This document shows, one piece after another, positions 36,066 to 48,894 of a stretch of 64,000 bases of DNA (positions are counted from its first letter, which is position 1; the number at the start of each line of letters is the position of its first letter). Location: positions 2,232,001 to 2,296,000 of the forward strand of contig JAFEUB010000065.1 of the NCBI GenBank assembly GCA_024529925.1, in the 5' to 3' direction. The position numbers were made by a program, and so were the translations under genes. The stretch comes from Ophthalmolycus amberensis. Its lineage: Eukaryota > Chordata > Actinopteri > Perciformes > Zoarcidae. The notes under the pieces are model-generated. The model saw only the letters and a list, made by a program, of their open reading frames with translations. It searched no databases and was not told the origin of the DNA.

Positions 36066-38256
36066 ACTCCGCGATGAGCCTATGTGCTCCCGATTTGTCT
36101 GTGCAATCCCTTCCTCCTTCCGCCGTCTCATCTTCCTCTGACTCCCGTTCGATTTCTTCTCCCGGTCTCTCCCCAACGCGCCTCTGATTTCGCCTCTGAT
36201 TTCGCCTCTGATTTCGTTTGACTTCAAAGGGACCAAAATAATCTATGCCTACATTGGTAAAAGGTGGCTGATCTGGTGTCAGGCGATCTTCTGGCAGATT
36301 AGCCATTTTTTGCTCTCCCACTCTGCCTTTGAGCCTCCTGCAGACTGTGCATTTTGAGATAAGCTTCCTGATGGCTGAGGTTGCTTGCGGAATCCAAAAC
36401 TTTTGTCTTAACTGCGAGAGCATATAGTTGCGCCCACAATGTCCAGTCTTTTCATGAAGATCAAGCAAGATGAGGGTGGCGACTCTGGAATCTTTTGACA
36501 GAATTGCCGGATGTTTGGCACTGTCTGTCATGGTGGATTTGTCCAGCCGTCCTCCGACTCTTAAGATGTCATCTTGCAAAGTGGGGTCAAGCTTGTACAG
36601 CTGACTACTTCTCTTGACAGACTCACTACCATAGAGGGCCTTCACTTCTTCAGGAAACCATTGTTTTTGACTGTGTCGAATGATGTCCACTTCTGCAGCC
36701 AACAACTGTTCCCAGCTCAGTGTTTTCTTTTCAATGTCAGATTTTACCTTTTTCATTTGTTGCTGCATAAGCAATTTCAGTCTTTCTGGATCTTTTTTGA
36801 CCTGACTGATGGAGTGCTGTAATTCTTTTCTTTTGTCCGTCAGGTGAATCAAAGTTTCCTTGGCTCTCAAAATCCATGCAACTGCTCTCTTCAGTCTGTC
36901 CCAACTTGAGTAATACTGCAGCAGTTTGTTCACAGGGTCAGCACTCTCCTCAGCTAGGATCGTATACACGGTGATGTTCCTGACCTCTGGATCTTCTTGC
37001 AGGTCCTGCGTCTCTTTATCTGGTCTCTGTGGACATTCACTTTCTGGCCACAACAGAAACTGTGGTCCTTTTATCCACATATCTGCATCTGTCTCTGGAA
37101 CTCTGACCTGATAGAACATCGATTCAATGTCCGCCATTATGGCTATTGGATTCTCATGGAACCTCAGTAAGGCACCGATGAGTGTATCGATGAGGTCAGG
37201 TCTCTGCAATAACTGTCCATTCGACACGTCTTGAAAGGAAGCAGTGCAGTCAAAGACAACGTGAATTTTCTTTTTCTTTGGGCGATACATCGCATGGTGA
37301 GGGACGTACCAGACCCTGTAGTCATCACGGTCAAGCTGCTTTTCAGGGACTTCAACAGCGTAGCTTATATCCAGTATGCTTTTCTTCAAGTCTTTGTAGT
37401 CTTCACGAAAGACATCATTCCTTTTCAGTTTTCTCTGTAGGCTAGCAGCTCGCTGTATTGCCATACAGCGGTTACTTGGCATGTTAGCTTCTTCATGCTT
37501 CAACGGAAGTCCGATGCAGTAATGTCCATCCACAAACTTTGTTGTCTTTTCCACTGACATCATAAACTGCTTGTCGTCTTGCAACATCTCTTCCTTGTCA
37601 TCATAGCGACGTTCTGGAAAGTCTGTGTTGTATTGCTGAACCATTGGTTGTTCTAGTTCCACCACTGCAATTCGGTTGACGCTGTAATGAGCTGACTCCA
37701 TCTTGGAATCAGTGGTCTCGTTCTTTACAGGTCCACACACCATCCAGCCCAAGACAGTCTTCACAGCGTAGGGCCCATCATCCTGACTATTAATTATGTG
37801 CCACGGCTCCATTGCCTTTGGGTTATTAGCTTCAATGAGAAGGCCTACGTCAGCGTCAATGTGTGGTAAGGTTACTTCATGCAGATACAGCCACTTTTGC
37901 AGATGTTGTTGAACTGGAATGTTTATATTTTGAACAGGGATACTGCTGTGTGTGAAGACTTTGGGTAGCTGGACATACCTTGTGTCTTCAAGGCCACACA
38001 CTTCCAGTTCTGAGAGCATGTGACTGTCGATTAGCCTCTGCTCACCAGGTTTATCTTGAGCCATAGTGCTCAATAAGATCTGAGTTTGTTTTCCTCTAAT
38101 GTTCAGTCTCTTTCGAAGCTCGTCCGTACAGAACATGGCTGTACTTCCGGGATCCATGAAAGCATATGTCTCTATACACCTTCCACCTTTACGGGATCTC
38201 ACCTTTACTGGCACAATCGATAGCATACACTGTGTTCTCTGTCCCAGCATAGCCAA
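36058..38256 (-). pseudogene. BEL/Pao pol remnant (protease, partial RT, partial integrase)
   Basis: A 732-codon open frame. The N-terminal protease carries the active-site motif FMDPGSTAMFC. Next comes the BEL-type pre-RT region (GLLIEANNP, AVKTVLGWMVCGP), then RT start with VWYVPHHAMYRP, VVFDCTASF and IMADIESMFYQVRVP (first catalytic Asp). Around 37080 the frame jumps, without a stop, from RT palm to a region before integrase (WIKGPQFLLWPESECPQRP), so the second RT catalytic box and RNase H are deleted. The integrase zinc finger (HEKTGHCGRNYMLSQLRQKF, CTVCRRLKG) and the first core Asp (GIDYFGPFEV) follow. The core then ends in 12-bp tandem repeats and unrelated sequence. Not functional. Confidence 0.85.
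36170..36218 (-). repeat. 12-bp tandem repeat at the BEL/hAT seam
   Basis: CGCCTCTGATTT is repeated about three times. It is read as QRRN on the pol frame and EIRG on the neighbouring frame, at the point where integrase homology ends. Confidence 0.85.
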
Positions 38257-38854
38257 CTATCTCCTGTTTAACCAAGTTCTGAGCTCCTGAGACCTCTTCA
38301 TTTGAAGTGCTGTCCTTCACTGTAGGTGAGACATTACTATTAGCTTCCTTCACTATGTGCAGAATGTCTGGGTGTTTCTGTGAGCACTGCTTGCACACCA
38401 TCCTCTTCTTGCATGTTTTGCTAAGATGCCCTCGTGTTAAGCATCCAAAGCATATTCCCTTTGTTTTCAGGAATTCTACACGATCCTTGTGTGCCAGCTC
38501 TTTAATTGTGATGCAAGACTCCAATGTGTGATTCTTTTGACAGAAAAGACATGGTGGCTCGAAGGCACCAGCCGCTCCAGCCGGGTTGGCCTGCCTTGGT
38601 GCTGTATCTGGCCTTTTCCTCTCCACAGACACACTTGTTGCAAAGCTGCTTCCTTTCATTCCACTTTTGAAAAGTTTCTCCTTTTCCTTGCCTTTGTCTA
38701 TCGTAGATGTGCGTCTGTCTTGGAAGTCTCCAAAGAGTGGGTCCATAGCAATCTTTGCTTGACGGTCAATAAAGTTAACAAGATCGGCAAATCTTGCTCC
38801 GCGTCCTCTACTTTCCTTCAGGTCAAATGCTACATTGCGCCACATCTCTCTCAT
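38189..38854 (-). pseudogene. BEL/Pao gag C-terminal part with zinc knuckles
   Basis: The frame carries three Cys/His clusters: CLFCQKNHTLESC, CFGCLTRGHLSKTC and CKQCSQKHPDILH, as in the nucleocapsid part of BEL/Pao gag, after a basic, Ser-rich linker. The capsid half is missing at the 5' side. It overlaps the pol frame by about 68 bases; the shared sequence suggests that one frameshift separates two originally joined regions. It would bind RNA in the intact element. Confidence 0.8.
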
Positions 38855-38860
38855 TGTTGG

Positions 38861-39690
38861 AATGCTGTTAAGGATTCCAACTGTTGTTATCCTGTTTCTT
38901 TATTGTTGGAATGCTGTTAATTCCACTATTTCTTCCGTCCCCCCCATTTTTCGTTGCAACTCTTCTTCTTCTTCATTTTTTAAGCTACAGAAACTGTTCA
39001 ACTATCAAAATGTTCAGCTCCTTTTCCTTTACTTTTTCTATTTCTAACCTTTAAACTTTTTGAATTATTAAGCTTTTAGCAACTTTATTTTTGAATGGGA
39101 TGTCTATGGAGAATATTTTCAAATCCTCTTAAACTTCTTCAACTTTCAAATCCTTCAACTTCCTCATACTTTCAGCTAAAGACACCATTTCAACTTTCAA
39201 ATGTTGAGAAAACCCTGAACTATTGCCGCATAATTCAGCTTTCCGATATCTTTTTAACTTTTTGAATTGCAGAAATTTAACTTTTATGATATTTCAGCCC
39301 TTTTCTGACTTTATAATGGGTGTGTATTGCACAGCTTAGAGTGCGTGATGTCACCGCTATTTCTTTCCACATTTGACACAGAAGCCGTTAATTGAGAGGA
39401 AAACCAACTTTCTGCTCCATAGAGACCAATGTTAAATTTTGCTTCAAAAACATCTTCCACAGAACACGGTACTCCATTTCTAGATCGCCAGTTAAGCCAC
39501 ATTCTTTACACTACATACACAATTTTTACAGGATCTGTTTCTCAAGTCATCCTTCCTCTCAATTATTAATATCGGAGCAATAGGAGCTACGGTTAATGGG
39601 AGTTTTGATGATTTGTTTGAGAGGTGTTTACCTGTTTTATCTCCATGAAATGGCTTCAGGCACTCAGGTGTTCGCGATTGAGCCAATTAG
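38861..39690. repeat. AT-rich interspersed repeat, unnamed
   Basis: A tandem duplication of ATTGTTGGAATGCTGTTAA (38853-38920) is followed by many TTCAACTTTCAAAT-type phrases. The block AAGCTACAGAAACTGTTCAA at about 38981 recurs at 42044 with two differences. No coding frame. It looks like one end of a non-autonomous element that also contains the (ACT)n array downstream. Confidence 0.5.
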
Positions 39691-39814
39691 TGATGTTGAT
39701 AAACACACAGACTCACAGACACACGTGCACATACACTCGTCTCCCTCTATCTCTCTGTGTGTGTCTCTCTCATACAGTCATTCAGGTCTTAGGGATCTTT
39801 AGAGGTCTTTCCAC

Positions 39815-40160
39815 CCTCCTCCACCCCCCCCCCCCCACACACACACACACACGCCATTTTAAAATAAAAGCCCCACAGAATGAATCCTAACTGAAATGCT
39901 TGTGATGAGCCTGTCATTTAATAACCGGTTTGTGTTTATCGAACATTATGATTCTGTCTCCTCTCCCCTTCTCCCCCACACCCCATTTCAAAATAAAAGC
40001 CCCAGAGAGTGAATTCTAACTAACTGCTTGTGATGAAGCCTGTCATTTAATAACCTCTGTTTATGTGTGTCAAACATGATGATTATGTCTCCTCTCCCCC
40101 TCCCTCCCCCACCCAGTCCCACCCTTTCAAAATAAAAGCCTCATGGATTAACTGTATTTA
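39815..40160. repeat. ~130-bp imperfect tandem repeat, about 2.5 units
   Basis: Each unit has a C-rich start, then CCATTTTAAAATAAAAGCCC, GAATCCTAACT, GCTTGTGATGA(A)GCCTGTCATTTAATAACC and a T-rich/CCTCTCCCC end. Units start near 39815, 39970 and 40105. The first contains poly-C and (CA)n. Confidence 0.8.
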
Positions 40161-40197
40161 AACGTTTCGCTCAAAATTAGGCTTTTTTGTTGAAATA

Positions 40198-40702
40198 ATG
40201 AATGCTCTTACTAATACTGCGACAACTACTACTACTGCTAATATTTCTAGTATTACTTCTACTACTACTACTACTACTTCAACTTTTGCTGTTGCTACTA
40301 TTACTACTACTGCTACTGCTATTACTGCTACCATAAATATTATTACTACCACTACTGCTATTACTACCACTACTATTATTACTTATACCACAACTGCTAA
40401 TACTGCTATTCCTGCTACTACCAGTACTAATACTACTACAGCTATTAGTATGACTGCTACTAGTACTACTACTACTGCTACTTCAAAAACTGACTTTACT
40501 ATTACTACTACTACTACTTATTCTACTACTACTACTGTTATATTAAATACTACGACCACTACTACAGCTATTACTACGACTACTGATACTACTACTTCTT
40601 CTAATTACTAATACTTTGACTACAACTTCTACTACTACTGCTACTACAAATATCACTACTGCTACAACTAGTACTTATTCAAATGCTACTAATACTTATA
40701 CT
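40198..40702 (+). repeat. (ACT)n-type imperfect trinucleotide array, left part
   Basis: About 500 bp of ACT with ATT/GCT variants. The Thr-rich 137-codon frame in it is compositional. The array resumes at 41971-42020 after an inserted hAT. Confidence 0.9.
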
Positions 40703-41962
40703 CAGGGGCGGACTGGCCATCGGGGATACCGGGGGAATCCCCGGTAGGCCGATGGGGTTTGGGCCGGTCCAATACCGGACCACCTCCATCATCAACCGGC
40801 CCTCGCTCTGAGATCGCCGACCCCGACTGTATTCTATGCTTCACAGAACACGTTAAATTTACTCTAATACTTAAAGCTCATAGTCACTGACGAAGATTTA
40901 TACTACTCCTCGCGATCTGTATTCACACTCGTGGTTTCCATCTGCGAGCCGGCGCAACACCCCCACACACACACACCATCACACACCCAGAATGCAATCT
41001 GCCCCAAAGAGGCGGGTCTATGAAGCAGTTTAGCCAATGATGCTTTAATGCTGATTAAAGATATAAATGAGTGAAATACAATTTAGCCAATCAGCGTCCT
41101 CAAATCGATTCAGTGCCGGAGCCGGCATTCTGGTCGATAGTAGTTCACGGAGCATCTCTGATCTGAACTACAGACAAGCCGCCTAAGCCCCGCCTCTTCA
41201 CGTTTAGAATGCCACATATAGATAGTGACACATCTGCTATATGTTATCCTTCCACAATTAATTCTAGATCACTACAGCCTTTTATGTAGATATTTTTTTT
41301 TTAATTTTTTTATTTATCATATTACTATTATTTTATTTTGGGGGGAGGGGATTAGTAATGTAATACCGATTTATCAGCAGCATTAACTAAGGTACCACAC
41401 TTTTATCTTATTGCTCTCTTGAGTGAAGCGGACTAAGAGTTTGGACTTCCACGCTTCAGGCGACATCCTGCCAGCAACTAGGGGTTTTCTTTCATTTCAT
41501 TTTTCCAAATTGTGTGTGTTGCGTTTGTTGTAAACTCGAATTAAAGGTAACCTGAAAATAGTTAGATTGTATCGTTTCCTGTTAAAGGGAATTATTACGG
41601 TAACCCTCAAGTTACTAAAGGGAAATAGAAAACAGCCCTACCTAGAACATGTGCACCAGCGCCACTGCGTATAAGCATATTCATCTAGCAAACGATACCT
41701 ACCTTGGAGTGTTACAATAGCCAGTATCATTTTATTCAATGTGTCCATCCGGGCAAATTGGTGGATCCAAATGTTATAAAAAAAACATATGATGCAATTT
41801 CTTTGTAATCATCCAAAATAATGTTAAGTGTATGGGTATTTTTCCAAGTAGGCCAGTGACTGGTCGATACGTGCGATGCATTGCGTGGGCAACGCGCCGT
41901 GTATTGAGTGGGCCAGTCTGACAGTAACTCCCGGGCCACTTTTTTCCCCCAGTCCGCTCCTG
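40703..41962. mobile_element. Non-autonomous hAT element, 1260 bp
   Basis: The left end CAGGGGCGGACTGG and right end CAGTCCGCTCCTG are inverted repeats. The flanks are perfect 8-bp target copies CTTATACT at 40695-40702 and 41963-41970, splitting the (ACT)n array. No transposase frame is present inside. The internal sequence includes GC-rich subterminal parts (CCGGGGGAATCCCCGG near 40728) and an AT-rich middle. Confidence 0.9.
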
Positions 41963-41970
41963 CTTATACT

Positions 41971-42025
41971 GCTAATAATACTTCTACTACAACTACAACT
42001 TCTACTACTACTACAACAAATATCA
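41971..42025 (+). repeat. (ACT)n array, right part
   Basis: Continuation of the trinucleotide array interrupted by the hAT. Confidence 0.85.
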
Positions 42026-42039
42026 CGACCGCTGGAATT

Positions 42040-42235
42040 CTTTTAAGCTACAGAAACCGTTCGAATATCAAAATGTTCAGCTCTTTCAGGAGAGGGGTGA
42101 TATAACTTCATATTTGTAATCTTTCAACTTTTTGCAATTTTTTTTTAAATTGGATATCTATTTTCAGCAATGTTTTTGAGATTCATTTCAGCTTTCAGCA
42201 TTCCAACGCATTTTCAGCAGGAAATGCATTTTCTA
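42040..42235. repeat. Second copy of the AAGCTACAGAAAC repeat block
   Basis: AAGCTACAGAAACCGTTCGAATATCAAAATGTTCAGCTC matches the block at 38981 with few changes (only short phrases compared). Together they flank the (ACT)n array. Confidence 0.55.
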
Positions 42236-42352
42236 GTTGTTTTTATCTTCCTCCTCTATCCTGTCCTTCTCTTCCAAACACGTTTCCACACTTAGCCCAC
42301 CCAGTAAATCCAAAGAACTGTAACATTAAATCGGACATTTTGTAACAATAGG

Positions 42353-42440
42353 TGAGTCTTTGGCGCAGTGATACTATTGCAAAGCGGTCAGAGCTGTGTG
42401 TTATTTCAAGGGTTCGAATGTGGCTTAGCCAATCGTAATC
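42353..42440 (+). repeat. tRNA-like SINE head, decayed
   Basis: TGGCGCAGTG (42361) resembles a polymerase III A box and GGTTCGAAT (42411) is an excellent B box. The spacing (about 50 bp) and lack of cloverleaf pairing rule against a functional tRNA. SINE body not identified. Confidence 0.45.
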
Positions 42441-42662
42441 AAGGACCGGAACTATCCATTTTACAAACGGTATTTGAACTAAGCAAGTCTACCACTCACA
42501 TTTTTAAACTGTCCACTCAGTGGCTTTACAGTAATTATAAATTCAGCTGAAAGTAGGTACAAAGTAACTTTAGAGTACAAGTACCCCCTGAAAAGAAACT
42601 TTCCACCTCAGTAGAACACCCACAGAGCTGAAATAAATTGACCTGCAGAGAGGGATAGAAGA

Positions 42663-42800
42663 GGCAAGGCAAGGCAAGGCAAGTTTATTTGTATAGCACA
42701 TTTCAACAACAAGGTAATTCAAAGTGCTTCACATGAAACCATTAAAAGCATAAAGGCAAAAGTAAAGGAGATTTAAAACATACATTGAAACAATAATCGA
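42663..42800. repeat. Dispersed fish repeat with (GGCAA)n start
   Basis: Four GGCAA units run into GTTTATTTGTATAGCACATT and TCAAAGTGCTTCACATGAAA, a very common phrase in fish genomes. Probably a retroelement 3' end; the family is not certain. Confidence 0.55.
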
Positions 42801-42981
42801 TGTCTCCCTGAGACATTACGCTGCACGCAATCAACCATACACTGCCGCAATTCTGCAATTACTCGCACAAAAGATCTCTGCCGATCTGCGTTTTATAGTG
42901 TGTTAAGTGTTATAGTGTTTTAAGAGGGAGAAAATGAGGACGATACAAAAAATGGGAGTGTGCAAAATTGCTAAAACAGAA

Positions 42982-42982
<1 letters not shown>

Positions 42983-43053
<71 letters not shown>
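42983..43053. repeat. (GA)n microsatellite, ~70 bp
   Basis: An uninterrupted AG dinucleotide run. Confidence 0.97.
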
Positions 43054-43055
<2 letters not shown>

Positions 43056-43201
43056 GTAAAAAGTAACAAGAGGTTAAAGGAGGGAAATGGCCTGTGGCCG
43101 ATCGAGGTAAAGTGGAAGTTTGGGTGCGATTGTTAAAATGCAGGACACACTCCCTGGTCTGTATCCTGAACCCCTCCCACCCTTTAACCTACTACTTCCA
43201 C

Positions 43202-43238
43202 ATACACACACACACACACGCACACACACACACACACG
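43202..43238. repeat. (CA)n microsatellite
   Basis: A CA run with one CACG interruption. Confidence 0.95.
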
Positions 43239-43239
43239 T

Positions 43240-44598
43240 TGAAATGGGCTGTGAGTCTGCAGCTGGAGAGAGTTTGGTCCATTAAAACGTTGAAAGAACA
43301 CACATAAGGGCTTTTATTCGGCTGCCGATTCAAACTCCGCTTGGCTCGCTCACGAGAGGAGTGATGGGTTTAGGTTTAGTTCCCAGGGTGCTGAATAATA
43401 GACTGCAGCCTGGTTTCTTAGACGGAGGGGTCACACCCAAAAATGGGTCACAGTTCAGTGGCGACGGGTCCTCTCGTGACGAGGGAGGTGGTGTGTTTTA
43501 ATGAGCCTGGATCCCACGCTGAGAGGATTAGCGTCTTGTCTTTTGGGCTGGAAAAGTCTTTTAAGTTCTTAAAAAAAAGAACTTAAGCTAAACTGTGAGA
43601 CAACTGAATGTTTATATTGAGCTTTAATTTCTACATTTCACGGGAATTATCGTTTCTGGGCATCGGGACCCATTCACAGGGGAATTTCCGACGCTAAATG
43701 CAAATGAATAAAGAAATGAATCACATTTACATGCAATGTTGTTGGTCAAGTGGTTTTGCAAAAGTCCCTTTAAACTCCAGCAGAGATTTTGTTGGCATTT
43801 GGTAACTACTGTATTGTCCAATATGGTAAATATATATTTTAATCATCAAATGAAAGAGAAATCAATCAATTTTCTTAAACACAAATACACTTTGAAAACG
43901 CAGCGACATTCTCATCAAATTAAATAAAACTGTTTGCTGTTTGCTGTTTGAGATTCCTCCCTCTAAAAAACACCAAAGCTATAAAACTGGTATAATACAA
44001 GGCAGAGAACAGGAACCACCTGGCTGAGGACAAGGCAAACAGCGTAGACCAGGAAGAGACGGAGGACTTGGGACCGATTTAACCCCAGCAGCAGCTAAAA
44101 CAACAAAAACACACCACACAGCTGGATGGACCAACCTAAAAGGTCCCTGCTTCTTCTTACACATGTCACCAACACTTTGCTGTGTGTGTGCAACCGAGCA
44201 CAGTAAAGAAACAGAAAAGAAAAGAAAACAGAAAGCAAAAAGTGCTTTCCTCCTCGAAAACGAATGAACACAATCCTCCTCCCTTCCTCACCTACATGTG
44301 TTGGCACATTTGCTCGTGCTTGAAAACGTGTCGGCGCCAGTTTTCACGAGGAATTTGATACAAATGTATTGATTTTTTTGAGTTTTTAAACAAGCACAAA
44401 AAAAAGACAGCACATTGTCCACCTGTGCAGCCAAGATGAATGAGTCACAGTGTTTTGATACTGGAGTAAAAATAAAGTTCATGGAAGAAGGCCCTGTGTG
44501 GGCTCCGGTATAAACCTCGGCCTGCGCTTGTGGTCCACTTCCAGTATAAATACAGTAATTGAGTGACACATCCATTTTCTATTTATGAGCTTTGTTGC

Positions 44599-44645
<47 letters not shown>

Positions 44646-45040
44646 GAAGGGAGAATAGGGCTGTGGAGAAAGGCCAGAGTCTCAGACCGAGAGAAAGAGA
44701 TGCAGATAAAGCTCAGTAAGAGGCGGTCAGAGAGAGGTTTAGAGGGCCGAGATCCATAGATAGACAGTAAACCATAAAGAACACAGATAATTAACGAGCT
44801 GCGTTTTCTCCTTGTGCTCTGGGCATTTTTTTTAGCATTTAGCTTAAATATCATGACATTTTCAACAAAACTCAACAAAGAGCGGCTCGGGACATTTGAT
44901 CCTGTCTAGTGAGGGGAGTGCACGGTTCTGTGTTTGTGAGGGAGGCCAGAGCTTGGTCAGCCTTTCATTAAGTGTGTACGCTCTCCATCCCCAGCAACAA
45001 GTTGTAAGGCACACCATGCAATTCACAGTCAGTGTGTTGT

Positions 45041-45095
<55 letters not shown>

Positions 45096-46282
45096 CCCAT
45101 CTCCAGAGGCACGTCTTCAAATGTTTCAGGGAACCTTTCAGATATTTGATATTTGTCTCCTAAAAACATGCAACGCGATGCTTGGACCAGCTGCTACCTT
45201 TGCTTGGGGACACATGGAGTCTTTGTTTGTGTGTTTTTGTGTGTGTTTGTGTGCGTGTGTGTGTGTATGTGTGTATGTGTGTATGTGTGTGCCCATGTGT
45301 GAAAGTGATTGAGGTGTGAGTCACTTTGAGTCATAGCATGCTCTATTTAGCTCACTCGTTGACAGAGAAGAAAATACATAAAAAGACACAAGAGAAGAGG
45401 TGATAATAATCGCACAGACAGGACATATAGCAGAAAGACTAGAAGTAGTTACAATGAAATCGCGAGCCAAAGAAAAGGAAAAAACAGACAAATAGCAGTC
45501 GTGCTATAGCTAAGTATCTTTAGCAAACAGGTGTCCAACAGACCAACTCCCCATCCTCTCCTACCTACCGATTCACTTTTGTTTTGGATCTCATCTGGTC
45601 TGGGTATGGTTGGCCGTGTAGTAGGTTAGCATTCTAATATTTGGTAATTAAACACAAACAGCTGAGGCTGACGGGAATGTCATTAGTTCTGCAAGTGTTG
45701 ATCATACACTTGTTTTTACCTGATGATGATGTGAGACAAAGAAAAAGTTGAGGGATCACCACGTTTATTGCAGATGCTCCTGAGGGGGACCAATAAGCCG
45801 ACCTTGCAACCGTCGTCTTATAATCACTTTCGCTTCTCCTCTCAGCCTTACCGACCTATAAAACACAGATTGTTCTGTGAAAACAAAGACGGGCCACATC
45901 TGCGAGATCAGCACTCCCAGTGATGAGTGACGGGAAGGGAAAGTGCAGAGGAGGAAGGATGGGAAGGGATGAGAGGAAATGACCTGCGGTTGTCTCACAA
46001 TGTTATAGTTGTTTTTTTCCAAAATGGAAAAAAAAAAATGGAAGAAATGTAAGAAGCCTGATTTCTTTTTGCAATGTTAAGCTGGATACAAACACACGTA
46101 AGAGTTGTGATTGTTTTACAAAACCTTGTACAAGTGCACAAGGAAATCCCATCTTGGTCTTTGTCGGAAATAAGTACTTTAAACTTTGAATCCACACACT
46201 TTAACAAGCATACAGGCACACTTTCAAATACAAATACGTGCAGGTATTCACACGAATCCCACAAGTTACACGTACCATTTTG

Positions 46283-46324
<42 letters not shown>

Positions 46325-48352
46325 TCCCCTGACACAATATCACGCCTTCGGCCAAGGATTGTTTTTGCTCTCATTTCAAATCTTCCTCTCCATCACTGTG
46401 ACGAAGGTCAGTCCCCCAAAACACAATGGCCGCCAGCAGCTGGTGGCCTGACTCACTGCCAAACCATTTTACTCTGAAGCTTATCAGACATTGACCATCA
46501 TTAAAGACTTCTCAGCAGAACCGTATTCTGAGTCACTGCTTCTGTGTAAGTCACAACAACAAGTGCTGGAACTATGAAAATCAAAATGCTTGTTGCACGC
46601 ATTTACGGTCGAACACACCGTTCACACATGCGATCAATGACGCGCACAGGACACTGTAGTTTAACTGTGCAAAGTGCTGCCACAACTTTGCGGGGTCGGT
46701 TGGTTTTCAAACGTCTCAAACCTTCCCTGTGTTCTCGCAAGCGGGCCTGAAAAACAGGCTTGTTTGTGAGTTCAAAAACAGGAAGTGCGTTTCGCATCAT
46801 GTGCTCGACCCGGAGCTAATATCTGGTCTGTCCCTGTGATCTTTTTCCGTGCAGAACCTAACTAGATTATCTGCGGTGATACAATTTCTTACCGTACAAT
46901 AAAGGATTTCTGTTGGACAGTATTTCCAAGAATAAGCAAACAAAAAACAGCATGCTGCTGAAAGCATGATCACTGATCATGGACAGAATTCTAAAGGACA
47001 GAAAAGCATACAACACAAGTATTAATTTGATAAACACAGTTTTGACAGCTAAATGAAAATCCGTGCTGCACCTTCTGTTGCACAAAAACGTTTTAACACT
47101 TCTTTCTATATACTGATAAGTTATTATTTATGTCTTCTTACATCTATAACTAGAGGGACAAAGTGCTTGTCTGCGCATTAAGACAAGCTCCACCCCCAAT
47201 TATAGTTTTCAAACCGGAATTTCAGAGATTCCTTCGTCCCCAGTTAAACCAGCACAACCAGTCTAAAAAAAACCCAGACTGTCTTGTCTTTTGAAAGACA
47301 ACAGTGAGCCTGGGAAGACAGGCTGCTTGAGGAATACATGAAAGAGCCAATTGTAAAGTTGAACTAATTAGGGGGCAACGAATGAGACTCATGGACAGAA
47401 AACTGGGGTCATGCGGTCAAACTGCAACCTGCTCATTAAGTGAGTTAGATATGAATCAACTATTGTTGTCTCCCAAACTGTCTAATTTTTTTGGGGGGGG
47501 GACTTATAATTGAGTTTTACTCTAATACAGAGCTCATTCACAACTTGATTATTATTCACAGGAGCCACATTCTCGTCATTTTCATGCCACAGTTTTAATT
47601 TACAACAAGTCATCCAAATTAAACCACAAAATACCACAAAATACAAGTGTTTTCTGATCTGACAGCCCTATTGGCAGGACGATATTATTTGTGATGTGAC
47701 AAGGCCGTGGTTAAGGTTTGGTCATGTTTAGGCACACAAACGACTTGGGGAAACATCGTGGTTCGGGTTTAAAATGACTTATACTAGTTATACTAGTTTT
47801 TTTTATTGATTAAGGTTATGGAACGATGGTGGTCATTGTTTGAAAAAAAATGTTTCCACGATGTTCCAAACGTCTTTCCCTTTGTGTATATTGTAAGATA
47901 TAATTTTTTTAAATGACCGAATTGTATTTTAAACGCTGCTGCAATCAACACATCCCCAGTGCTCGATCGGTTTGCCCGGTACATAATGCTCCTCATGAAC
48001 CAAGTGTGTGGTGTAATACTTGATGAAACGCCAGCGGGGTCTGTGGTCACGGTTTGACCTTGCTTATACCATCTTAGTGTGCAATTTTGATTCGTTGAGC
48101 CTTCAGGTGTCACACGCTAGGTCGCTAGCTTTCGTGTGTGACACACGTGCTAGCCGGCTTGTGAGGACAGTTTCCTCATTTCTTGCATTTTAAAACATCT
48201 TATCTGCAAAATGATAAGATAAAGAATCCCTAATTATTCTTGGTGCATTAACTATCATGGACTACTGTAATAATAACTGTTATTTTGTAATATAATTTTG
48301 CTTCACTTTAAAACACCTTGTGGAAACCACAGCATATTCCCCTTTTTCACTG

Positions 48353-48399
<47 letters not shown>

Positions 48400-48890
48400 T
48401 CCCTCTGAATCACTCCCACGAGAGGAGCTGGAGTGGCACTTCACTCTGAAAACAAACAAACTCTTCCCTCCCTTTTGGCGCCGAAGAACCGTTTGTGGCC
48501 CAGATTCAGGTCACAAATAGTTGATATATGAAAATATGGCCCTAGTTGTTGATTGTTACAAAGAACCGTGGGTCAACTGATGATGGAACGTGAACAAGAT
48601 GGCTTGATTTGTAAAAATAGATTTAAGTGCTTTTAGATATAAAAAGGGTGAAAAAATACACACCTGTTAAGCCCCTCCCCCTACCAACCAACCGTTGATT
48701 GAATCAATTATCTTCCGTTTTAAACATTCTGCAAATTTACTATCAGTTCTGACACTAAACAAATACAACTAATTATAGGATCACCATTTCCCAGTCAAAT
48801 AGCTTAAATAAAACCCAAATCTTTGACACAATTTCATCAATAAGGTCACACGAACAATAATCCAATTAAACGGTAAATGGTATCTTCCGC
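43240..48890. other. No gene seen: intergenic or intronic DNA with microsatellites
   Basis: Short frames only, without family resemblance or splice-site support. Simple repeats inside: (GA)n 44602-44643; (CT)n 45041-45060 followed by (GT)n 45061-45094; degenerate (GT)n 45228-45300; (CA)n 46291-46321; (CT)n 48352-48400. A small inverted repeat TTAAGTTCTT/AAGAACTTAA lies at about 43563-43588. Confidence 0.6.
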
Positions 48891-48894
48891 CATC

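Larger units (their letters stand above)
36066..38860 (-). mobile_element. BEL/Pao LTR retrotransposon remnant
   Basis: The minus strand holds the second half of gag, protease, part of RT, and the integrase zinc-binding domain and start of its core. No LTR was found on either side: downstream it meets a hAT remnant and upstream (above 38860) an AT-rich repeat. It is truncated at both ends and internally deleted. Confidence 0.85.

Noticed and set aside
40198..40611. 137-codon Thr-rich frame
   Set aside because: A pure translation of a (ACT)n array; compositional.
42353..42440. Functional tRNA gene
   Set aside because: Good B box but A/B spacing is too long and no cloverleaf stems form; SINE head is more likely.
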